This document shows, one piece after another, positions 57,343-64,000 of a stretch of 64,000 bases of DNA. Each line of letters opens with the position of its first letter. The stretch's first letter is position 1. The notes under the pieces are model-generated. The model saw nothing but the letters and a program-made list of their open reading frames with translations. It did no database searches and had not been told where the DNA came from. Source of the stretch: Entamoeba invadens IP1 (Eukaryota; Evosea; Mastigamoebida; Endamoebidae); the NCBI RefSeq assembly GCF_000330505.1, contig NW_004443563.1:22892-86891 (forward strand), written 5' to 3'. The position numbers and the translations under genes are program-made.

Positions 57343-58935
57343 TTAATTATTTCTTTGTAATTTTTGTAAAAGAATCACCACAGCATCTGCACTTGGTCTG
57401 TCTTCGGGTTTCTGTGTCCACATTTCTGAAATAACACGATAAGCTTCTGGGCTAATTCCTTCTCGAACTGAAAGCCGTTTTCCAGAAGCTACAAAATTGG
57501 CAATGCTCCATGGAAATTTAAACTCATCGCCAGTATATGCTTCTCCCCATATCAAAGTCTCAAACAACGTTACAGCCAACGAGTAGACATCAGCTGCCTT
57601 CTTGTAGTGTTGTTTATTCAGTATTTCAGGTGCCATGTATTTTGGTGTTCCAATACCCTTTGTAAAAGTCATGTTAGTTGTGAGTAAATTGATGTTTCGA
57701 CTGCTTCCAAAGTCAGTCAACTTCCCATTGACATTCATCTCATTTTCCAATGAAACGACGAGAATGTTGTCTGGTTTGATATCTCTGTGTAATATCCCAT
57801 TCTCATGCAAATATAATATCCCTTTGGAAGCATCTAAACTGTTTTTCAAAACTCTGTACTGGGATGCCCCGATTTTTTAGACAAATAATTTCTATATTTT
57901 TTTTCCTTTGCTTAACCCTCATTTTTTGTTATAAATATTTACTCGAAAAAAACAAAATAACGAACCCGACTTTTTTAAATTTTACTTGACAAATAAATCT
58001 TCCACCAAAAATTTACTTGAAAAATATAAAAAACAAACTTATGATTAAAATTTTGATTACCATAACACAAATTTTGCTAAAAACATAAAACACAACTTTA
58101 TAATTAAATGTCCATGTTTACAGAATCACCAAGTTGTGTTCTGGATAAAAATGAAAAGTACTAATGAGTAAAACAAGCATTGAGAGAAGATAAATAGGTT
58201 AAGGCTATACAATTTAAAGTTTTTTTAATTTTTGAACTCTTTATTTTATTTAAGACTCTTTTGATTAATAACCTTGATTGTTTAAATGTTTGTTTTATGT
58301 TATCGATTACTTTTTTAATTGTTGAAATAAACAAAAACTTATTATTAATTTAAGTGTTGTATCATTTGATGCAACAATGTCCTTCATTACATCATTAGTT
58401 TATCGTTATATTACGTTTATCTTATGTTTATTTGAAATATTGAATTTTACTGACGTTTAGTCACAAAATAAACCACTGACCAAATTATGAACTTGGAAAA
58501 TCGGGGAAAATTTACCCAATATTTGGGTGATTTCCCGATTTTTTGTTCGATAATTGAAACTGTATTGGTTTTTAAGGGTTTTAAACTGTGTACCGTTGTT
58601 GGTTCAACAAATAGATAAATAAAAAATAAAACAAATAAAAAATAGTAAATAACGGGAAATTAGGACAAAGGGTTTATATAAATTTTGGAAACGGTACAGA
58701 GTTTTGGAAAACAGTTTATTATGATTTTTATTTTTATTTTCAAACTAATTTCATCACTCTTTTTGTGTTTCATCAAGTCCTGTAAACTTCCATACAAAGC
58801 AAATTCAGTGACCATACAAATGTGGTTTGGAATGTGCATCTTTTTTTCACTTGGCGTTTGTTAAGTAAAATGATGATTAACAAAATGATCATTGTTATTA
58901 TTAATGTTCTTCAAATCTGTTTTGTGAAATAATTT
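57343..58935 (-). pseudogene. TMK kinase-domain pseudogene with internal deletion and mariner-like insertion
   Basis: 57343-57834 encodes the C-terminal kinase lobe (HRDIKPDN, DFG, GTPKYMAPE, then KPEDRPSADAV to the stop), very close to the TMK at 23378-30000. After the inserted element the frame resumes at 58719 and runs to about 58837 (PNHICMVTEFALYGS). It then jumps to a membrane segment and juxtamembrane piece at about 58840-58935 (ITMIILLIIILLNKRQVKK), so roughly 150 codons, including the P-loop and the catalytic lysine, are deleted. No Cys-rich ectodomain is found upstream. Excising the element and one TA restores the kinase frame (KIIIDASKGILYLHENG). Confidence 0.9.
57837..58716. mobile_element. 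Tc1/mariner-like non-autonomous element, complete, in TMK pseudogene
   Basis: An 880-bp element. It starts AACTGTTTTTCAAAACTCTG then TAC, and ends with the inverse; terminal repeats of about 23 bp differ at one position. It is flanked by TA on each side (57835-57836, 58717-58718). TA duplication and short inverted repeats are typical of Tc1/mariner, a class known in Entamoeba. No transposase frame. Its right 390 bp match 1-389 of this window closely, in the same orientation. Confidence 0.9.
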
Positions 58936-59397
58936 TTCTTCGAAATAATGAATACTGTAATTTGAAAAATTTTTATGTAGTATCTTCTTTGCAAAATTGA
59001 GTATTAATTAAATGATGAAAGGTCAAAAAAATTTTTGTTGTGGTCATTATCCAATTAAAGTCAAAGAAGACTTTTTAATGGATTTTAAATTCAAAATAAT
59101 TAAAAACTCAATATAATTAAAATAATTTATTATTGTTTTTAAAATATTACAATGATTGAGGAATTGGGTTGAAACATTTGTATTTCAAATATTATTGTTT
59201 TGATTAATAACAGTTATTATTACATAAAAGCCCTCTGATAATAAAAATAATATTGTCTGTTAATCCAAAAATAATCAATTTTAAAAATTTATAATTAATC
59301 AATAAAAATACACTTTTTGATTGATTTTTACTGTTTTATTTTTATTAAAAAACGCCAATTATATAAAAATCATTTTATGTTATAACTAAAACATATA
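58936..59397. other. AT-rich spacer
   Basis: No recognisable gene; possibly remnants of the TMK pseudogene too diverged to read. Confidence 0.4.
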
Positions 59398-59616
59398 CAG
59401 TTAATGGAAAAAGTGGGATGCTAATCTGAATATTAATTAATTTAATATTATTAATAATAAATAACTAATATAAATTTATTTTGGTTTTTTCATTTCATTA
59501 TTTTTTTATTAATATTTTATATTAAAATTAATAATAATTTTATTATTTTCAATTGAAATTAACCAATAGTTACGAGCATCCTTTTTTTCCTAGCATCCCC
59601 ATATTTTCTCTTACTG
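59398..59616. mobile_element. Short Tc1/mariner-like MITE
   Basis: 219 bp flanked by TA on both sides. Left end CAGTTAATGGAAAAAGTGGG then ATGCTA; right end, inverted, CAGTAAGAGAAAATATGGGG then ATGCTA. CAGT-type ends and the TA target fit Tc1/mariner. No coding potential. Different family from the 880-bp element. Confidence 0.75.
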
Positions 59617-60209
59617 TAATAATAAATATTTTTAATTTTACTAATTTGTTTTGTGAAACATTGATTGAAATACAACATTTATTAAGAGTTGAGCATTTTT
59701 AATTTAAAACCAATCATTGGTTCTGAACTATATCTATTTAATAATAAATGTAATCAATTTAAAAGAATATGCCTAACTTTAATACGTGAAACATCCAATT
59801 CAATTATAATTACAGTTTTTATCTAATGGCACAAAAGTCATTTATTTCCATTTTAAAATGATTATTAATATATGTAAGATGTTTTCCCGATAATTTACGA
59901 TATTATAAGATAATATTCAATATGCTTATGTTAATTATATACACTTTTTATGTTTTTGCATTAATGAAGAAATTTATAATAACAGTCTTTTAAGAAAGAA
60001 TATTATGGGGAAAAAGTAATTCTATTTTTTCAAGAGAATATTCAAAGGAAACCCGTCTTTGATCAAAGTATTAATTTTTGTTCTTTAATAAATTAGAAAT
60101 ACCTATCCTTGTACATTTTATCATAATCGACGGTCAAAAAGTTTCTGGAATTTTATAGAAACAACCCTTTGTTAATATAAAGTTTACTGAATCAACTTTA
60201 AAATACAAA
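59617..60209. other. Intergenic spacer upstream of the 60210 gene
   Basis: AT-rich, presumed promoter region; nothing discrete. Confidence 0.45.
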
Positions 60210-61688
60210 ATGTCGCAATCTAAAATAAAAACAAGTCAAAACCCAGAAACCAAAGAAAATCCATATCAGAAGTCGATATTATATCTGAGTACAATAGAGT
60301 TGTTTATGATGGAGCAATTGGGGTATTCTTTCTTAATATCATGTAATATACGAAATAGAAACTCGATTAAACTTCGTAAAAGTTGCAAGTACTTCCCCAT
60401 TCAAAAAGTCTTTGATGAAAATGGTGTTATTAAATACGATAATGAAGAAGAAAAAGAAAATGAAATTAAAAAATTGCCCCCAAAAATAAATAAAAAAATA
60501 AATGATCGCGACTTAATACCAAATATAAAAAAAGAATTCAATGAATTGTTAATGCCATGGGTAAACAAGGGCAACAACAAAAAATTAAATGAACTTTTTG
60601 ATGGAATTCTTAAAGATAAAAATAAAAATATATGTTCTATTAAATCAACTAAGAAACAAAGGGTGCCAATGCTACAATATCTTCCATTTAACGAAAATGG
60701 TAATGTAAAAATAGATTATTCAAAAAATATAATAAGTACTGTGGGTTTTTATATGTACTCGACACTGAAACAGTATTTTGAGAAAAACGAAACAAATGGT
60801 GTTCTAATTTACAACGAAAATTTTGTTGAAAATGGCAAGCATACAAAAAAAAATTTGGCCCAATTGATAAATACAACAAAGTATTCAAAAATCAAATTCT
60901 CAGACTTTAAATTGTTGTACGACGCCGTTTGTCGCGAAACAGAAAGAAATGGGGACTCAAGCCAAAGTAAAGTCACATCAACAGATAGTGGAAATACTGC
61001 AAATGATCACCATGACCACAAAAATATTATTTTTATGAAAACAACTTCGTCGGATGATGTAATTGAAACCTTTAAAATCAAAAACATAAAGAAAACAAAA
61101 GTTGAGAAGAAACCAAATATTAAAAAAGTCGCTACAAAACCAACTAAAACACAGAAAAAAGTGAATAAAAAAATGAGCAGTACTGTCAATTCAAATCGAA
61201 AATTTGATAAGGGAAAACGCTTTTTAGAAAAAGCAGATGGCACAAACAGTGTTTGTCAAAAAGCAAGTAGCACCACTCAATTTCAGGAATATTATAATAC
61301 ACATACAGAATATCCAAAAGAAAAAATGTTGTATCCAGACACTGATAAAAACTATTTTCCACCAAAAGAAGACAAAGAAAAATGTTATTATACACAAGAA
61401 TATAGTAAAGATGATGATATTCAACAAAAAGTGGATATCCACTTTTTCGACTTAAAACATCAAAATAAACAATTTGAAGACTACCAATCAATGAAAATAG
61501 TGACAAAAAATGAAGAACAAAATATTGAAAACATGCAAATTGAAGAAACAAATGATAATAAAGTTATTCCAATGGAAGAAGATACCAATACCGATATTTT
61601 TCAAATTCCATTTAAATTTCCAGATGATTACAATAAGACAGACGTAAGTTTTGGTGAATCGTTTATCCAATACTACCCAACAATTTAA
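60210..61688 (+). CDS. Lys/Asn-rich protein, paralogue of the gene at 63189, unknown
   Basis: Complete 492-residue frame starting MSQSKIKTSQNPETKENPYQ. The first 60 residues (YQKSILYLSTIELFMMEQLG and following) and a mid segment with VLIYNEN are shared with the gene at 63189, so these may be folded domains. Between them is a charged region (RDLIPNIKKEFNELLMPWV). The second half is low-complexity Lys/Asn/Glu/Thr-rich with basic clusters (KKTKVEKKPNIKKVATKPTK) that could act as nuclear localisation signals. No signal peptide or membrane span. Function unknown; a nuclear role is only suggested by composition. It is followed three bases after its stop by a strongly folded element. Confidence 0.85.
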   Translation: MSQSKIKTSQNPETKENPYQKSILYLSTIELFMMEQLGYSFLISCNIRNRNSIKLRKSCKYFPIQKVFDENGVIKYDNEEEKENEIKKLPPKINKKINDRDLIPNIKKEFNELLMPWVNKGNNKKLNELFDGILKDKNKNICSIKSTKKQRVPMLQYLPFNENGNVKIDYSKNIISTVGFYMYSTLKQYFEKNETNGVLIYNENFVENGKHTKKNLAQLINTTKYSKIKFSDFKLLYDAVCRETERNGDSSQSKVTSTDSGNTANDHHDHKNIIFMKTTSSDDVIETFKIKNIKKTKVEKKPNIKKVATKPTKTQKKVNKKMSSTVNSNRKFDKGKRFLEKADGTNSVCQKASSTTQFQEYYNTHTEYPKEKMLYPDTDKNYFPPKEDKEKCYYTQEYSKDDDIQQKVDIHFFDLKHQNKQFEDYQSMKIVTKNEEQNIENMQIEETNDNKVIPMEEDTNTDIFQIPFKFPDDYNKTDVSFGESFIQYYPTI

Positions 61689-61690
61689 GC

Positions 61691-61793
61691 TTGGAAATAT
61701 TAGGCGGACCACTGACGGTCCTCAGTATATATGTATGCTGACAGGTGCGCCTTATCGCACTTACCTTCGACTATTTATATTTTATATTTCCAA
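61691..61793 (+). ncRNA. Candidate structured RNA: closing stem with three hairpins, in 3' flank
   Basis: A perfect 10-bp outer stem TTGGAAATAT (61691-61700) with ATATTTCCAA (61784-61793) encloses three adjacent hairpins. The first is GGACC/GGTCC with a 6-nt loop (61706-61721). The second is CAGTATA/TATGCTG with a 4-nt loop (61723-61740). The third is GTGCG/CGCAC with a 6-nt loop (61745-61760). The hairpin region is near 50% GC in otherwise very AT-rich DNA. No known RNA family recognised. It could be an independent small RNA, a 3' UTR control element or an unusual mobile element end. Confidence 0.5.
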
Positions 61794-62255
61794 TTATTTT
61801 GTTAGAACCATTTAAATTAGTATTGAGATGAAAAAATGAAATGTTCGACAAAGAAAGAATTTTATTGAATTATTTAGTAAATGATGAAAATGTAATCAAA
61901 AAAGCAAAGAAACAATGTTGGTGTTTGGTATATACCAGTATTTTGTCTTTCAAACTGAATTTTTATGACTAAAGATAAAAGTTGATGAACACGGAATAAC
62001 AAGAACAAATGATGGTATGTTGAAAGGAAAAACTCTAATTAATAGTGTATTTATATTTTTATTGTAATTGTGAATGAACTTAATTGTGTTATATTCAAAA
62101 TAATATAAAATAATAATAATTATATAGTTGTTTTATTATTTTTCATAAAAGTGTTGAATGTAAAATAATAAAATGTTTGGGTTGGTTGAAAGGTTGGAAT
62201 TTGATATAGTATTTTATTACTTTATATTTAAGTATTCAAACCGGCATTTTAATAC
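61794..62255. other. Intergenic spacer
   Basis: AT-rich; nothing recognised. Confidence 0.45.
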
Positions 62256-62360
62256 CACAGTATAAAGCATCTATTTGTGGGCCAATAAACCAATCAAATG
62301 CAAAACCCACAAATAATTATTTTTTCTCTGTTTGAAAACCCACAAATAGATGATTTACTG
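62256..62360. repeat. Very short MITE-like inverted repeat
   Basis: Left CAGTATAAAGCATCTATTTG then TGGG (from 62258) and right, inverted, CAGTAAATCATCTATTTGTG then GG (ending 62360). TA follows the right end and lies two bases before the left. Total about 105 bp. CAGT ends again suggest a Tc1/mariner-type miniature element. Alternatively it is a hairpin-forming sequence with a loop of about 58 nt. Confidence 0.6.
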
Positions 62361-63188
62361 TATTTTGTGTTTTTATTGTTAATTTAACATGTAGAGGTAT
62401 TTATGAACATAAATTAACAAATAATTAATGTTCAACATTTTATAAAATTGTTAAAACGATTTTTAATGTCAAAATTTTTATTTTTTAATTTTTATTTCAT
62501 TTTCAAAATAAGTTTTAGTGAAAACAAAGAGTTAAAATAATCAAATTGTTAATATTTTATTATTCGAAAATATTCATCATATAAACATTTTTTATTAGTG
62601 ATGATAAGTTGGAAATTTACGAATCAAACTCAGTTGTTGCGTTAATTTGGTAATTAACAACAATTACAATATATCATTTGTTTATTTGTCAACACGAAGT
62701 GAAACAAACAACTTACAATATTGCTACTTTTTTAAAAAAATTCTTATTTGTTGAATTAACAATATTAAAAATTGTTTAACAATGTTGATTTCGACTCATA
62801 TTCAAAATATAAGTTTTTCCAAATTATTATAATTCAATTTTAAACCCAAATAATCAGTTCATTAAAAAAATAAAAGCGAACTTATTTTTTAATTTCAAAA
62901 AATTAAGTTAAAAAAATCCACAAATCCGGGTTTTTACCTTGTTAATGTAATATTCCGATTGTTTGTTTTTTTTAGTAAACAAACTTTTACTTTTGGATAT
63001 GCTGATACTACCAAATTAAGTTAAATTTTATTTAAAATCATAAACATAAGACTTGTTGTTCATTCTCAAACTCTTATAGTTTGTTATGATTTCAACAAGC
63101 GAATAACAGAAAACAGCAGTTTAATTTTATTTATAAATCAACCAATCAACAATAAAAAAAACATTAATAATTATAAATTTCATTTATC
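62361..63188. other. Intergenic spacer upstream of the 63189 gene
   Basis: AT-rich; nothing discrete seen. Confidence 0.45.
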
Positions 63189-64000
63189 ATGTCAAGTGAG
63201 ACGCATCCATCTCATGAAACCAAAGAAAATCCATATCAGAAGTCGATATTATATTTGAGTGCAATAGAGTTGTTTATGATGGAGCAATTGGGGTACTCTT
63301 TCTTAATATCATCCAATATACGAAATAAAAAATCGATTAAACTTGATGAGGGTTGCAAGTACTTCCCTGTTCAAAAAGTTTTCAACGAAAAGGGAAAACT
63401 TCTATTCGACGAAACAAATGAATTTAACATACACCAAACGTCAACACACACAAAATTTCAAAATTATTCAAAGTGTTCCTCTTCTGAAAAATATGAAAAA
63501 ACTGAAACCCTTACAAACAGACAGAACGACAAACGGAAAGTTGCGAAAACACAAAGAGACTTAATTCCTCGATTAAAAGATTTTTTCAATTCAATCATCA
63601 CGAATTGGCTCTCGAACAACAAAGACAAAATCGAAAACTCAAATGACGTCGACAAATTGAAATTGGACCAGACACAAACGAAGAAAAGTGAGAGTAAAAG
63701 TTTCACTTCAACTATGCTGAAAATGCTTCCAATCAAACAATTTGAAAAGATCAAAGTTGTCCTGCGGAATTTTGCGATGGCGGGGCCGGGACTTATGCTG
63801 TATACAGTTTTGAAGAATTTTTTCGGCCAAAACAAGACGAAACAGGTCTTGATTTACAACGAAAACGCAACGCAAAATATCAAAGAAAGTTGCACCGAAT
63901 TGCAAGTCTACATGGACGAAAAAACAACACAGAAAATGCCGTTTTATCAATTTAGAAACATGATAATGACGGAGACAAACACAATCAAAATTGACACACC
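63189..64000 (+). CDS. Paralogue of the 60210 gene, partial (runs off the window)
   Basis: ATG at 63189 opens a frame that stays open to the window end (at least 270 codons). The start MSSETHPSHETKENPYQKSI leads into a block almost identical to the gene at 60210 for about 45 codons in DNA as well as protein. Beyond that the two diverge quickly but keep an alignable order: KYFPVQKVFNEKG, RDLIPRLKDFFNSI, MLKMLPIKQFEK, LMLYTVLKNFF, QVLIYNEN. Codons here are richer in GC than in the first copy. No family recognised. Tandem duplication with divergence, or gene conversion of the 5' end, would explain the pattern. Confidence 0.85.
   Translation, partial: MSSETHPSHETKENPYQKSILYLSAIELFMMEQLGYSFLISSNIRNKKSIKLDEGCKYFPVQKVFNEKGKLLFDETNEFNIHQTSTHTKFQNYSKCSSSEKYEKTETLTNRQNDKRKVAKTQRDLIPRLKDFFNSIITNWLSNNKDKIENSNDVDKLKLDQTQTKKSESKSFTSTMLKMLPIKQFEKIKVVLRNFAMAGPGLMLYTVLKNFFGQNKTKQVLIYNENATQNIKESCTELQVYMDEKTTQKMPFYQFRNMIMTETNTIKIDT

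Noticed and set aside
61691..61793. Hammerhead, HDV-like or snRNA identity for the structured element
   Set aside because: The required core motifs (CUGANGA/GAAA, nested pseudoknot, Sm site in the right place) are not present; left as an unknown structured RNA.

Overview
The window looks like nuclear DNA of an Entamoeba species of the E. invadens / E. moshkovskii type. It is very AT-rich. Most genes are intronless, and the introns present start GTTTGT and mostly end in AG. The gene content fits: transmembrane kinases (TMKs) with Cys-rich CxxC ectodomains, BspA-like leucine-rich-repeat (LRR) proteins, a profilin, a Rab GTPase, and DNA transposons of the Mutator (MULE), piggyBac and Tc1/mariner classes. 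Species assignment is inference from this content. No rRNA, CRISPR array or convincing tRNA was seen.

Layout. 1-0.75 kb: right end of a Tc1/mariner-like element inserted in a decayed gene. 2.6-10.4 kb: one large TMK gene on the minus strand, split by a 2.74-kb MULE (4912-7652) with a perfect 10-bp target duplication and carrying four single-base frameshifts. 10.4-13.2 kb: empty AT-rich spacer. 13.2-14.7 kb: broken Stealth-type phosphotransferase gene with a small retroposed insert. 15.1-22.6 kb: a secreted low-complexity protein, an LRR protein, profilin, a beta-propeller-like protein and a short ORF. 23.4-30.0 kb: very large TMK, one frameshift. 31-34 kb: a second copy of the small retroposed sequence, a MITE-like repeat, and a six-exon Rab gene. 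34.1-38.6 kb: intact TMK. 41.3-42.8 kb: secreted protein with four peptidoglycan-binding repeats and a C39-like cysteine peptidase domain. 44.1-49.1 kb: LRR gene split by a 3.44-kb MULE with a perfect 9-bp target duplication. 50.0-51.3 kb: LRR gene containing a 100-N assembly gap. 51.6-57.0 kb: piggyBac element with TTAA ends, an apparently intact one-intron transposase and a captured actin fragment. 57.3-58.9 kb: TMK kinase pseudogene split by a full 880-bp copy of the element seen at position 1. 59-64 kb: two MITEs and two related lysine/asparagine-rich paralogues, the first followed by a strongly folded 103-nt element.

The main theme is surface-protein and signalling families (TMK, LRR) being hit by transposons. 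Three target genes can be read through in frame once the element and one target-site copy are removed, so those insertions look young. The cellular genes show no operon-like organisation. Frameshifts were inferred by comparing overlapping reading frames with paralogues in the window. Four of them fall at six-base A/T runs where seven bases would keep the frame, so assembly undercalls cannot be excluded.
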